Assembly: GCA_035578175.1 (NCBI GenBank)
Contig: JAQMRL010000003.1
Location: forward strand, 86,778,469 to 86,842,468
From: Catonia carolina
Lineage: Eukaryota > Arthropoda > Insecta > Hemiptera > Achilidae
Direction: 5' to 3'
Length of the DNA: 64,000 bases
Below, piece after piece: positions 1 through 13,125 of this stretch. Position 1 is the first letter of the stretch, and each line of letters opens with the position of its first letter. The translations under genes and the position numbers were made by a program. The notes beneath the pieces were generated by a model that searched no databases, had not been told where the DNA came from, and was given only the letters and a program-made list of their open reading frames with translations.

Positions 1-1384
1 AATGGGCCAAAATATAGCTACTTACAGAATAAACATCAGAATGGAAAATAATCATCGCTTTCTCTCTGAACAACGCTTGGCAACTGTATCGCATGACAAA
101 ACAAGGAAAAGAAAAGCAGTTAGATTTTCTTATGTTTACAAGATATGTAGTTTAGTCCTTTTTCAGTCCGGGTTAAGTAGAAAGAGGGTTCTTAGGGAGA
201 CCTATTTCAAAACTTACTTTTAGAACTTGGACGAAGCACAATATGATGGAAAATGCCACTAAATAATAATGCATTATTCAATAAAAGAAAATACATCCGT
301 TAAACAGAACTGCATTGTTTTTCCGCTTAGTCTGAATGATGACTATCAGTGCGGTTAAAAGCACATATTTTAAAAGTAATTAACCTTATCTCTCAAACAT
401 AAATAATACACTTTAAATCAATAACAAACAAAATAAAACATATATATTTCTTATTGGCAAGGACTTGTTCGTACATTAAACACACCGATCAAATTCCACT
501 ATTTGGAAACTAGCACTACTCAAATTTGTTGGGCATATTATAGAAAGGCTGCATGGAAAAGATGCAAAAGTGCAATGTCGGGCAGGCAAGATATTTATTG
601 TAACGAACAGTTTCACACAACTAAACCATAAAATAGTATGTCACACTAGTTAGGTACATTTTAGTTGCTTATAAATAATGCTGCTGATTACTTTGTTATT
701 TTTTAAATACTAAAAAAAGTTTTGTTATTTAAAATAACTAAGATAACTTTCATGGAATCAAAAAAAACATGCTAAATTCTTAAAAAATAAAAATTCCTAT
801 GGTTAGTTATTGTTAGTAATCATTACAACAGTTTCGATACACTATATAATTTTTGTTATGCTTTGTTTGTAAAGTATGTAATACAATATTTTGGTTCAAA
901 ATTAATTTTTTTTTTGTTTATAGTAATTAGTTAAGTGCCCACAATTAGCAAAAGTATGTTTCCATTTGGTAAAGATTATATTTTTATTACTACCACCCTT
1001 TCAATCCCAGTGTCGACATTCGTAGACAGTACAAAAATGCGGTAAAAAAACAAAAATAACTTTAAGAAGACATATAAATGGGGTTTTATTTAGTTTATAT
1101 AAAATGACAGAATGAAAAAACACAATTAAAACTGAAAATAATTTGGGTAAATATGAATTAAGTGTTCAAGACTGTTTTAGATATTAAGAATCAACTATCC
1201 TTATCTGCCATGAATCAGTAGGAAGTTTTAAATTTTGATGTAAAAAAAATTTAATTACTGAAAATGTGTACAAGATACACAAAAGCACTCTAAACATGGG
1301 ATGTGTTTACTGTTACCGTATTCTGGTGGTTTGGAAATATATGTTTCAATTTTAAATAATATGGCTGTTGATAATCATATATAG
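1..1384. other. AT-rich stretch without recognised gene
   Basis: I see no coding exon, RNA gene or clear repeat here. The open frame at 2-223 has no family resemblance and no splice support, and it looks like chance. Confidence 0.6.
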
Positions 1385-1512
1385 GATGTTTGATAATATA
1401 ATAAAAATTTAAATAAAATGAGGTAAACAAAACATTTTAAATGAACAGGTTTCTATTAAATTTGACAAAATAATTGACTGCTGCTGCTATCTGCACAAGA
1501 GTATGAAAGAAG
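1385..1512 (+). repeat. Penelope-like element relic (C-terminal coding end)
   Basis: Positions 1430-1512 match, with many changes, the end of the Penelope-like frame at 21,210-21,300. Shared words are the LNEQ-encoding stretch followed by the ACTGCTGCTGCTATCT block. The frame is broken by several stops. No hammerhead motif follows, because the copy runs into a SINE. The left boundary is approximate. Confidence 0.55.
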
Positions 1513-1524
1513 TTAAATTTGAAT

Positions 1525-1686
1525 TTTTTTTTTGTTTCTCTTCTGCAATTACTGCTAATGCAGATGGTGAAGGATGAAATGATTTTTTATAACTTATGAA
1601 AATATGCCATGCCTGAATGGGATTCAAACCCAAGATCATATGATAAGAGGCGAGCACGTTACAAACTACGCCAATGCGGCCAGCCT
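1525..1686 (-). repeat. tRNA-derived SINE, family S1, copy 1
   Basis: Read on the minus strand this is a tRNA-like head with a B box near GGTTTGAATCCC, then a ~75-bp body, ending in an A-rich tail that appears as the T-run near 1525. The same head and body occur at 12,212, 39,338, 39,952 and 57,312. This copy has a diverged B box and several head changes, so it is an old insertion. Confidence 0.8.
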
Positions 1687-1794
1687 TAAATAATTAATTA
1701 AAACATACTAATGACTAAAGATACATCTGTGAATTTTTTTTAAAGTTGTTTAAAAAGTTTGTTTTAATTAGTAAGTAACTAAAACAAGCCTGTG

Positions 1795-2125
1795 AAAAAA
1801 ATTCCTTTCATGAGACTATGTCTAATGGCTGTCTGCAATTTTTCCTAAAGAAAAGATTCGGCCTGAGCAGTCAAATTGCATGTTTTCGCTTAACTCAGGG
1901 GTATCCTTCCTCATAATGGGATCAAGTCCACTTAGTTTTCTTAAGAGAGCTACTCTTTAAGAGGAATCGAATGACACTATTTTGTTTACAAATTCCAGAT
2001 TTTGTTTTCTTAATTTCCAGTCGAATCGAACTTTAAACCCAATCCACGCCCACTAACTTTTTGTGAAGATTACGAATCCAAAACCGTTTGTTGCTATCCC
2101 TCCCTAGTTTTCTAACAGCTGGATG
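1795..2125 (+). repeat. Dispersed repeat related to 58,160-58,740
   Basis: The segment shares long diverged blocks with 58,160-58,740: a start around TTTCATGAGA, then AGGAATCGAATGACACTATT, then a block on finding CCCACTAACTTTTTGTG. It has no recognised coding capacity, and the minus-strand open frame across 2033-2224 is a by-product of the repeat. Confidence 0.6.
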
Positions 2126-2277
2126 TGACAAAAAGACACAGACAGGAACATGATAGATGGCAACAAAACTGCCACCAATTACCGTAAATATTTTTCGAGA
2201 TTGAATATAGGCTGCATGAAACATTATAAAGATTATTTAAAATACAATTAATTAACATATATGCTATATTGTTTCAG

Positions 2278-2494
2278 TGGTGTGCATCACAAGAAAACCA
2301 ATTGTCAAAGCACAGCTGCGATATCAAAAGTACAGAAAGTTCTAGCTAATGCAGCTCATCATCTGTATCCTAACCATTTAACACTTACGTTTACAACTGG
2401 AGTAAAAAAGCATAAATTGCGTAAAGGCAATGGAGGTTGGGGTGACATAAGAGATCATGAGCTGTGTATGAACATGACTCAAATAGATAGGTAG
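2278..2494 (+). CDS. Candidate terminal exon of an unrecognised gene
   Basis: A good acceptor (pyrimidine-rich tract ending TTTCAG at 2272-2277) opens into 71 codons and a TAG stop at 2492-2494. The peptide has a balanced composition (HLYPNHLTLTF, GNGGWGDIRDHELCMNM) and higher GC than its AT-rich surroundings, as a real exon would. It contains two cysteines and a K/H-rich loop. I do not recognise the family. No upstream exon was found between 1 and 2277, so the rest of the gene would lie before the window or behind a long intron. A chance open frame cannot be excluded. Confidence 0.35.
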
Positions 2495-5400
2495 TCCAAT
2501 GGTCATTAGGTGAATTTCTGATCTAAAATTTTATTACAGGGATTTGCAAGGCATACTCATTATTGATGTTAAATTAAACACAATCATGTGAAAATGCAAA
2601 AAATCATAATGTATCTGATTCTTCCAATATTTTTCTTCGTATTTAAATAACTTACGAAGAGAAAACTCACTCAAAAAAATACAATTAGTTTGTAAGGATC
2701 TGATCTTGTAACATTATATGAAGTATAACGTAATGTTAAATCTATGTTAGTGTTTTTTATGTCATATATTTAAGTACATAACGTATTTATAACATAATAT
2801 ATGTTGAAATTGATGTAATAACTTTATATAAGTCAGTGTATATATAAATATATGTATAAGTTTTAATTATATATTTTATATTGTGATATGATATATTATT
2901 AAATTGATAAAGGAACCTTAGCAGTTTTGGAAGCCATCTATAAAGAACCTTTTTATTATTTTTGCAATAAAATTTTTTTAATGGAGTAAAATTTTAAATT
3001 GTAAATTATGTAATACATTTTTTAAAAATATGTAGCAATAATGGAATGGTATTTGATTTTTTTATGGTACAAGCATATTTTAAATACCTAATTAACAAAA
3101 ATAAATATTTGTTCTGACTATAAAGCATTTCAGATTATACAATGAAGTTTAGGTTAGGCTATTACAATTTTAGAATGTTTTCGTGATATGATACAACATT
3201 CCTTGATTACCTAACTGAAAAAAGTACCATAATTATACATTCCTACAATCAAATTTTATTTTCATGATGAAGAACATAAACCTTTTTGTCAATGTTTAAT
3301 TATTTCATTTTTTAATTTTGAAAATTAGTTAAATAATTACCGTGGTAATTTTAATTTAATGAGAAAAATTTGTTGACATACTTGTCTTTTACTTAATAAC
3401 AATTAGATGGAATTTTAGGCAAATTTATTCTTTTCCTTGAAAACGTTTTTGCGACATTGGTTTTTGTTCTTCAACATGGGTTTTAACTTTTTTTATAAAA
3501 TAAAGTTTTTATTTGTGATTAATTTTGTGATATTTTTAACAAACTTGCAAAAATTTAATGAAATATGAAAAAAATACGTAATGTTTTACTATTATATTTT
3601 ATAATAGTAAAATAACCCTCTGATATCTGAGCTAATGTGATACAATAAAACAATCTCTCTTATCTGCGATTTCCCAACTTTAAATCGATCAGATAAACAG
3701 ACAGAAAAATTTAACAGTAATTTCCACTCAAGAAAAATGAATGAATAAACCCTGACGAAAAACATGAAAATTTATCACAGTTGACAAAAAATATGTAACA
3801 CGAACTGGTACTTTATCCCCAACGTACATATTTGTATTGCTATCTCATTAAAAATTTATTACGATAAATTACATACAATGAAATAATACATGCTGTATTA
3901 CACATCTAAAATGTACTGCGTGTAGATAAAAATTTACAATATAGTATTTACAATAAAGCATGTCTAGATTTGGGAGACTTGATGGGGATTGTAAAAACTG
4001 TCCGCTAAATAGAGGAGTCTGTTAAATGGGTGGCGTCTGATAAAAGAGGTTTCAACTGTAGAGCAGTATTTATTATTAGTTTTTATGAATGACTATTTTT
4101 TAATGAAAAAACAAAAATTACGGTAATTGGTAACAATTACAATTCACTCTACAGTTCACCTCAATGTAATTTACTATTCTCCCCTTCTAAAGATATTGAT
4201 TAAACATAAAAACATTATTGAAAATGGATCCCAGATATCAAAGCAAAGTATGAGAAGATTTATTGTATTTTAACAAAAAAAAATTATCCACTTTTTATGA
4301 TCACTTTAATTATAATTTTAATATTATACGTTTATCACTGTATTACATACATAAAAAATTATTGTTAACTCATAACAAATATTTCATAACTTTTATTTTA
4401 TAATCATACATTTTTATTTTCACTTAATGCGTTTTTAACATAAAAAATAAGAATTTATATTTTTTTAAAGATATAACGAATGTTAGATGTTTTCATTCGG
4501 AATGCTTTTATTAAACAAAAGTAGAGATGAACAAACTGTGTATCTTTATAAGCCAAATTATTCGTATAATAAAAAAGTATTATGAAACCTAGCTTTTAGG
4601 AAATATTTTCAAGTAAAAGTCCAAAATGTTAATACATTATCAAAAATTATTAAGTCATTATTTGCTGTATATTCTTAATAATAGGTGTAAATAAAATTAG
4701 TATCCAATGTTACTTTGAACAATTACAAAATATTCAAGTTTCACTTTTGTATTGTGTTATTTTATTTTATCTTTAGCTTCTTTTATATTTTATCGAACAA
4801 ATTATTTTTATTGTTGTTATTAGGGGTACTAAATTTCCTAGCCCAACAACCACTCCTTTTGCTCCACCTTTCCTTATGATAAGGAAGAATAAAATAATTT
4901 AAATGAGAGATAACTGTGTTAAAATGAGAAAAAGATTAACACTAAATGGATTATCTCCGGCAAATCATTATTTGTTACACAGGCAATAACAAAACCTTCC
5001 TCTACACTTCCTCTAACAGCTAACCAACCCTGCAACTATGTTGTATTAAATTTACAGCATTACATATTTGTGGAGTAGATTATAACATTGAAAATACAAA
5101 AAATTATCGTTTAATTTGTAAAATTTCAATGTTTTAGTTAATTTATTCACTACTAAAAAATAGGATTCATGCTCTTATAACTTTATAAAGATTCATCAAG
5201 TCCCTTAATTTATATCCTGTAATTTTTAATGTTTATTTTTCTTCAAGAATTAAAATAATTAATTTCTGATGGTGCTACTATTCTGGTGGTGACCTTAGCA
5301 AAGTTTAGTTATGGTTCAAAGGATGTATCTTATTTCATAACACCGTAACAAAACATTGTGAAAAAGTTTTAATGTAATTTATGAAATTGGTTATTAAGAA

Positions 5401-6424
5401 TTAATTAGGTATATCACTCAAAATTATTGAGCGAATTAATTTGCACGGGTCAAACTACTACAGATGAAAACTAATAAATAACTTTTGAATAAACTTGAAT
5501 TTGATTTATTACAAGGTTTGTTCCTATACTGATTAATTATTTCACCTTTTCTTGGACAATCTGTAATAGTAGTGCTTTCACGTTTTCTAGATTCCCAAAC
5601 AATAAATCAACACAATTAAGTATGAACTGATATTCAGATTTTGCAACAAACCTAACAACTACCCTCTGCATTTTATTAATACCCTAAAATTTACTACATT
5701 ATTCTCATTAAAAATTTTTAATATCACTGGACATAATTGACAGAATGGTATCTTTTGAATTAATAATCATCGTTAATACCATCAACAAACATAATTTGTA
5801 CTCATGTCTTAGGAGAGTAAGAGTTAGATAATGGCAAGTGACAATGCTCTTAAATCAAAAGAGGTTTATATAAGAACATCCTTACCTGCTTAGATAATTA
5901 GGAAGGATAAAAATACCCTGTTGTGTTAAAAAATACTAACGTACTTCTTTGAGTGTAGAAAAAGAAATAACGTGTTAAACCAGTTTATGAATTTATAAAA
6001 ATACGATTCTATAATATTTTAAAACTATGTAAGATATTTAAATCTGTGAATCTCTGAATTCAGATTAAAATGAATTTGAGAACTACATTCTGAATTGTAT
6101 GATGCCATACTGCTAACCAGGATGTGTTACCTTACATGTAGAAACATAACCTCACAAAAATATTCATTATGCAACTTCCATATAACTTAAAATAACGTCT
6201 ACGCGAATAACTTAAAAATAAAAATTGACAATCATTAAAAACAAAAACAATATTTTTTAATAATTATTCGCTTGATAGAATACATACAATTAAACAATTT
6301 GGAAAGAAAAGTATATAAATATTTAAAACAAGTTTGGACATTTATTGTATATTACCACTTTCCCCTGAAATGGTTGAAGCAATTTTGATATTTTTTTATA
6401 TTGTTTGTGGAGAAGAAAGCACTA
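2495..6424. other. AT-rich intergenic DNA, nothing recognised
   Basis: About 3.9 kb of A/T-rich sequence with many AATAAA-like and poly(T) stretches but no exon with splice support, no RNA gene and no repeat shared with the rest of the window that I could detect by eye. Confidence 0.6.
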
Positions 6425-6738
6425 AAGTCCAGCCTTTCTTAGTTTGCTCCTAATGTAAACAACTAATGACATCACTGAGCATGCGCATTATATAAAAATG
6501 AGTACACGCTGATTAAAAAGTAACAACAAAATATTTTTTAAAGTATTTTTATAAATGAAATTGTTATGCCTATATCATGTCATGACTGATGTTTTAAGTA
6601 ATTTAAGTACTTATAATTCAAAATATAGTTAACTTCATCGGAATACGACATCCATAAAGTCAAGGACTCTAGCGTGCACCCTGTAGTAGCTGGCTTTGGT
6701 TTGTTGACAGCAGGCGCAAACTAAGAACGGCTGAACTG
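6425..6738. mobile_element. MITE, family H, copy 1
   Basis: Starts AAAGTCCAGCCTTTCTTAG and ends with a diverged inverse (CTAAGAACGGCTGAACT). A close copy with better ends is at 46,297-46,628. Terminal inverted repeats are about 40 bp and TA dinucleotides flank the ends, as in Tc1/mariner-type MITEs. Non-coding. Confidence 0.75.
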
Positions 6739-7081
6739 TATATTATAGGGTGATTCATAAATAGAATATGCCAAAATATTTGAACGTTAAATTTTATTAC
6801 ATTAAATCATGGAAATTATAAAAAATATCTTTCAGAACATATTTCAAGATGCATGAATCCTAGAAAACAGGAAATGTATTCCTTTGAAGATGCAAAGATG
6901 AATATTTATAGTTTAATACTCCTTAGTAGACTTATATTTTAAAACCATTAATTATATTATTTTTCTTTAATTTTTAAATAAGATTTTAAGCATTTAATTA
7001 AATATTAACCCTTGCTTTACCTGTACCTATGTAGTAATTAATAAATAATGTGTTGTAACATGTAATTAATCTTATGTAAGT

Positions 7082-7101
7082 GTATGTATGTATGTATGTA
7101 T
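7082..7101. repeat. (TATG)n microsatellite
   Basis: Five tandem units of a TATG/GTAT tetranucleotide, visible directly. Confidence 0.85.
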
Positions 7102-7413
7102 TAACATTCATAAATGCTGTAAAATAAAGATGGTGCGATAAATATTTTATTATTCTAAAAGTGGCTTCCTTCGCTGATCTCTGACGATAGTTAGATGCAG
7201 AATATTAAAGTAAATAAGAAAATGAATAACTATATAAATAAAAATGTTTCTAGTCAATATTATATTATTATACATTATAATTTCTAAGATAAATAAATGT
7301 TTTAAATGTATCATATAATTCTTGTTAATAATTAGCAATCTTCATTTAATTTCTAATTTAAAATGTTGTATTATTTGTTTTTAAATATATTTTAATATTT
7401 GTGTATTATAAAA

Positions 7414-7813
7414 TAATATGAGGCGTTCCGGACCAGAAGGGCGAACTCAACATAGGGTCATTTTTTTTTTTGTTTTATTTGGCATCTTTGGGTAACAAAC
7501 TTCAATGTTATAGGTATATTTTGTTGAGTTCGCCTTTTAAATTATATAAAAAGAGAAGTAGAAAAAAATCAGGGAGTTTACTTTGAACGATAGTTGCACG
7601 GACCAGAAGGGCGAACTCAACAGAAAGACGTGAGTCTTGTCACCTCTACGCTACTAATCCCACCCCACTTCTACCTTTTCCCCTTCCTATCGCTATGCAT
7701 CATACACTCTGCAATTTTTGTTGAGTTCGCCCTTGGATCAAAAAGTTTAATTTGCGTTTTTCTCAAAACTACCCTTTGTTGAGTCCCCTTCTGGTCCGCA
7801 ATGCCTCATATTA
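7414..7813. mobile_element. 400-bp MITE with ~44-bp inverted ends and internal copies of the end motif
   Basis: The outer ends are inverted copies (TAATATGAGGC...CGGACCAGAAGG against CCTTCTGGTCCG...GCCTCATATTA). The core motif GGGCGAACTCAACA is repeated inside: direct at 7430-7453 and 7598-7621, inverted near 7531-7546 and 7718-7734. The layout suggests one MITE nested in another copy of itself, or an internally reiterated end. The small open frame at 7594-7782 is a shadow of this structure. Confidence 0.7.
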
Positions 7814-8171
7814 CATAACATTATTTTTTTAAATTTCAAAGCCAAATAAACCTAATTAAAAAATACAGTATCAGCATTATTTTTATTTTGTTTCAAATAA
7901 ATTGACCAGAAGTTAAATTATTGTGTATTATTTATAATGTATTATTAAAAGACTCTTGATATACTGGTAAGGAGAGGACTCAGGTGGAAATTCAGTAAAT
8001 TTGTGTATTTTAAAAAAGTATTCCAAAAAATACTAATTCATGCACCTACAACGGTGTATTGAGTTTTTCACAATCAAAGTAATCAATATTTAAATTTGCA
8101 AAGTGTACTTTGTTTCTTTCATTAGTTTTGTTTATTCTTGTTTTGTACAAAAATGTTTAATCAGCCTGTTA

Positions 8172-8940
8172 TAGATACTGAAGTCACGAAATTGTTTTTT
8201 GCATATGTATGGGCTGTGAGGAAGGGAAGTGAAATATTTGCAGTGCTGCCAACATTAAGAGTGAGATGCTCGTACATTTCACTACCATGCAGTTTCTAGA
8301 TACATTTTATAAGCTATGGTTTATTCCGAGAAAATGTTTTCTTCGTAAACCTTATAAGAAATAAATATGACCTGTAATATTGCCTATAGCTTAATTACAA
8401 GACTAGAAATGTTTCATTTACTGTAATTATGTACGAATTGCCTTTTTTACAATTGCTGTCATCGGAGTTTTCATTATCAGTCTCTCTAGTATCTACCTAA
8501 CCATTTTCTTTTTTTACCAGGTGTCAACAAAACTGTTAAAGAATAGCTTCTTCATGTCCTGCATTACCTTATTTATTTTTCAAATTGTGGAAAGAGAAAC
8601 ATCACAGTAGTTAGCCGCTTGCTCACGGCTTTTGTTAAGAGACACGGATAGGCATTTTTGTTTAGCTTCACTTCACAACATTTAATTACATTGTGTTCAG
8701 CACTGTGAATAGTTCGACCACGTTTTCGAGAAACCGACATTTGTGTTTACGGTAACAAATAGTTATTTTCGTACATTTAACCTACAAAAGGTTCCGCGAT
8801 ATACTGTATATGCTCTGAATATAGTATAAGTTATGTTTGTCGAACTGAAATTAAAACAATTGCGCATGCGCACTGATGCTTTCCCGTCTTTTCCCCTCGT
8901 TGCAAACAAGGGTAAACTCGTGAATGAAGTGACTATACTG
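8172..8940 (-). mobile_element. DNA-transposon remnant, family N, copy 1
   Basis: Homologous over about 750 bp to 12,384-13,125. On the minus strand it starts with an ATG at about 8740 and encodes a degraded helix-turn-helix-like leader (RKRGRTIHSAEHNVIKCCEV), reminiscent of the N-terminus of DDE elements that open with RGR-x-HS. The frame breaks soon after and no catalytic core is present. Imperfect inverted ends contain TATAG and TCACGA. Boundaries are approximate. Confidence 0.55.
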
Positions 8941-10305
8941 CCTGTACATCACAATATGGTTACCAAAACTTTGTAGGTGTGGAATTTATTATAATAAATA
9001 GTTTTTTTAAAATAAATTTTGATTACAGCTGAAACAATTTATAAAAAATTGAAATTCTCAGGAATTGCAAGTCACATTACGTTCGTACTAAACATAAAGG
9101 ATTACAGTAATAGGACAATATGAACGTTAATATTTTCACCTCTGTCCTTAGTTACAATCAATAAATAATCATATAATTTACATTAATACTAAGATTTGAC
9201 TCTTCTTTTTAGGTTACGTTCATTCAACAAATTTACTTTGAAATATATTTTATAAAATGCAGCCATTTGCGATTCAATGCCAATTAATAATAACAAGTAT
9301 TTTAAAATGAGTGTGATGCAGAACAGAAATATTTAAAGAAAAAAAACACAATTTTGTTTAATAGTATTTAAGTACCAACGTGATTATCATTATTGAAAGG
9401 TTATAGTTTGCAATATACAAAATTAAGTTTTTTTTAAGAGTATTTAGAAAAAAAGAAATGTTCAACTTCTTAAATCATTAAACAGATAATCTCATTGCAG
9501 ATACCTACCCTCCTTCTTATTTGGGTTTTAGTAATTAAAAATGTAAAATAAACTAAAAATATTATTTAGGATGTTTCTAAAAGTGACGCACTCAGCTAGT
9601 ATCAAATAACAGAAGGATGAACGTTAATTTTTAAACAGAAAAACTACAAAAAAATATGAGTAAACTAAGTAATAAATATATCTGTTCTGTTTTAAAATGA
9701 TTTTTAAATTTAAAAACAAAGTTACATTTTATAACCGAAAATTATCATTAAATTATATAATGATATCAATAATAATTTTATTTTTCAATTTTTACTTTTT
9801 CTAATTTTAATTTTTTAACTTTTAATTTTATTTTATCTTTAAAGAAAGTTTTAAATAGTCTATTATGAGGACAAACAATTTCAATTATCTGATATTAAAT
9901 CGTATGATATTTCAAAATCTGTGCGGACCATAATACATCTGCTTATGCAAGGTAGTATTTAAATAAAAACACAAATAAATATATTTATGAATTTTCTCAT
10001 TAACTTCTATGATACAAAATTTATTGGTTATCTTGTGCACAAACCTCTCATTATAATAAAATAGGGATATTTCGTTAAACATTTCAAGTTGGATTTATTC
10101 GGTAATTACTTAAATTTTGGATTATATGTTTATTATTCCTTTTAATCTAGTGTCAATAGTATATATCTAGCAACCAATTTGTTGAGTATCGAATAAAACA
10201 CAGTTTTAAAGCATTCTTACATGATTTTGTATCAAATTTATAATCCTATTAAATTTAATAATAAATTTAAGCGTATTTTTAACTTTCTTGTGTCGTATAT
10301 GAATA
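8941..10305. other. AT-rich stretch, nothing recognised
   Basis: No exon, RNA gene or shared repeat seen. Around 9780-9850 it is almost pure A/T. Confidence 0.55.
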
Positions 10306-11133
10306 CAGTAAGACCTTGACTTACGTGAATTCACATTAGAGCGATTTTGTTGAACGTAATGTATTATATTGAGTACTGTAGTTATTCTTATCTTATGGAC
10401 ATTTACATGTCGTCGTGTTAGTGGCAAAGTTGCGAATCTGCATTTAAGGCGAATTTCATCTTCTGATCAATGCACGTTGTGACAACGTTGCGAAACTACA
10501 TCTCTTACCGTTACTAAGCGATATGAATTCGTGTTTTGGATCTAACTGAAAAATTGGAATTTAGAAAGTGGTAAAAATGCGAAAGTTGAATCAGGAAGGT
10601 GTTTTTTTGCTGTACTGAAAAATTACCATTTTGCAGATTTACAACTTTGTCACCAATGCGACGATATACGACCACTGTTTTGCTAATTGCTCTCGAAACC
10701 GTTATCGTAGTTGCCCTCCCCATTTTTATTTAGAATTTTATCTTGATTTGCTTTCGTTCTAAATAAACATTAGTACTGTATAGTGTGTTAAAAATATTGG
10801 TCAAGGTTTGCGTAGTTTTAATTGATACAATTTCCAGGTCTTTTATTTTCTTATTTTTGTTATTACTTTGTGTACAATATGAGTTCTAATAAAGGTTAAG
10901 AAACGGAAAGCAATTACTTTAAAGGATAAGTTAGATGTCGTTAAAAGATACGAAAGGGGTGAAAAAACGAAGAACATAAAAGGAACGACTGGGTTTAGTA
11001 ATAAACACAAAGAACAATTAGCGGATTTGAATGGTACAGACAATTTAGCGATTGTTTCAATGATAAATCGAACAATCCAAGTTACGCAATGATTTTGCGG
11101 AACGCATCCCTCGCGTAAGTCAAGGTCTTACTG
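10306..11133 (+). mobile_element. pogo/Tigger-like DNA transposon, internally deleted
   Basis: Inverted ends ACAGTAAGACCTTGACTTACG and CGTAAGTCAAGGTCTTACTGT are near perfect, and TA flanks both (10,304-10,305 and 11,134-11,135). On the plus strand near 10,890-11,010 a frame reads KKRKAITLKDKLDVVKRYE followed by RGEKTKNIK, the CENP-B-type N-terminal helix-turn-helix of pogo/Tigger transposases. The DDE catalytic domain is missing, so the element is non-autonomous at 828 bp. Confidence 0.85.
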
Positions 11134-12211
11134 TATATAGAAAGTAAAGTGATAAACCTGATCACATAAATTATATCAATTCTACTCAATATAATTTTTG
11201 GTATTGGCATGACAAGCTTGACAAAAGTGTGCATGCATTAATATTACAATTAATGATGGATACATGATATTCAATACGACCTATTGATTATTTTAATCAG
11301 TTAGAAGTCATCTAATGATGGTAGTTTCTTCTATATTATATAACTTTGTTTAAGATATAAATCAATCATTAAATTATTTATGTACATTAAACAACGTACA
11401 CAAAGTACAGACAATTCTAAACAAAAAGAAACCAAATAAAAATATTGTTAATAGGTAAAAAATATCCAGTGTTCTGAAAAGCAGCACGCATATATCTTGA
11501 AAAACGGGTAGGATTTATGGTATAAACTTGTTGAAATATCCCTGCGATCAAAAGAGTTAAAGAAAATAGAAAAAGAGTTTAATAAAATAGTAGTAAATGT
11601 ATTAATCACGCTTTCTATTTAAAACAAATCCTGTTGTACACTAATGAATGTTTTAGGTCTGCACGAACCTTGAAATATCATTTGATTACTAGAGAATTAT
11701 TTAAACTCTATTTCATTGGGCAGTCCTAGTTGATTTAAACCCATTTTTCAAAAAAAAAACTTAAGATTGCTGTATTATAACAATACATTTTGTACATAAA
11801 TTTTTATATATTTTTATTTTAGTAAATAAGAACTGTATACATATATAATATATCTAATAATATTGTCTGCAATAAATAGCAAATAAAAATATGGAAGTGA
11901 TAATGTAAACAAGTTGGTTGGTTAGTAATATGAGCAAAGGATTCAGTAATACCTGCATATTTATTTTGTTACTTTATATCTGTTTTAACAAATACTATTA
12001 ATTGTTTCAAAACTTATTTTTAATAAAATAAAAAAAAGACTGTCCATAAATTGTATTGAAATAAATGGTGTACGAAATAAATTGTTTTTAAAAATATTTT
12101 CGATGTTATTTAAAAATTTCTTTCACGACCCGATTCTGTTGATTCCTTTACAGATAACTAGCATCAGAGAGGTTGCAATAAATTTTGGGTTAAGATTTAT
12201 GTTTGGATTTT
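11134..12211. other. AT-rich stretch, nothing recognised
   Basis: No exon or shared repeat seen between the pogo-like element and the SINE. Confidence 0.5.
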
Positions 12212-12357
12212 TTTTTTTTTGTTTAACGTCCGACTGTTGTGCAATTATTGCTAATGCAGGCGGTGAAGGATGAAATGATTTTTTGTAACGTATGAAAATA
12301 TGCCTTGCCTGAATGGGATTCGAACCCAAGACCACATGATGAGAGGCGAGCACGTGT
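12212..12357 (-). repeat. tRNA-derived SINE, family S1, copy 2 (5'-truncated)
   Basis: Minus-strand SINE with a clean B box (GGTTCGAATCCC), the shared body and an A-tail (T-run at 12,210-12,220). The tRNA-like head stops at the GAGCACGTG stretch, so the first ~25 bp are missing. Confidence 0.85.
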
Positions 12358-12383
12358 GTTTGGAGTTAAAAATATCACATGGT

Positions 12384-13125
12384 TGGTTATATAGATAATG
12401 AAGTCACGAGATTGCCCTTTGCGTATGTATGGGCTGTGAGGAAGGGAAGTGAAATATTTGCAGAGCTGCCAAACTCAAAAGTGAGACACTACTCATACAT
12501 TTCACTACTGTGCTGTTTCTACATACATTTTGTAAGCTGTAGTTTATTCCGAGAAAATGTTTTCTTCATAAACCTAATAGAAATAAATATTACCTGTAAT
12601 ATTGCCTACGGCTTAATTACATGACTAAAAATGTTAGATTTCCTGTAATTATGAATGAATCGCCTTCTTTACTATTGCTGTCACCGGCATTTTCATTATC
12701 AGTCTCTCTAGTGTCTACCTAACCGTTTTCTTTTTTTACCAGGTGTCAACAAAACTGTTAAAGAATAGCTTCTACATGTCCTTAATTACCTTACTTATTT
12801 TTCAAATTATGCAAAGAGAAAAATCACAGTACTTAGCTGCTCACTCACGGCTTTTGTTAAGAGGCACGGATAGGCATTTTGTTCAGCTTCAACTTCACAA
12901 CATTTTATTACGTTGCATTCAGCACTGTGAATAGTTCGACCAAGTTTTCGAGAAACTGAAATTTCTGTAACAAACAGTTAACCTACAAAAGGTTCCGCGA
13001 TATATGCTCTGGGTATAGTATAAACTGTTATGTTTGTCATACTGAAATTAAAGCAGCCGGGGATGCGTACTGATGCTTTTCCCCCTTTACTCCTCGTTGT
13101 AAACAAGTGCAAACTCATGACTATA
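12384..13125 (-). mobile_element. DNA-transposon remnant, family N, copy 2
   Basis: Second copy of the element at 8172-8940, with the same succession of blocks (GAAGTCACGA end, TATGGGCTGTGAGGAAGGGA, the degraded minus-strand helix-turn-helix frame, and a distal end containing ACTATAC). It is likewise coding-defective. The plus-strand open frames at 12,379-12,624 and 12,743-12,934 are shadows. Confidence 0.55.

Noticed and set aside
2..223. 73-codon ORF at the window edge
   Set aside because: No motif, no splice site support, composition like the surrounding DNA.
6742..6775. Pair of element ends TATAGGGTGATTCA at 6742 and 27,051
   Set aside because: Only about 14 bp are shared and no inverted partner is found nearby; too short to call an element.
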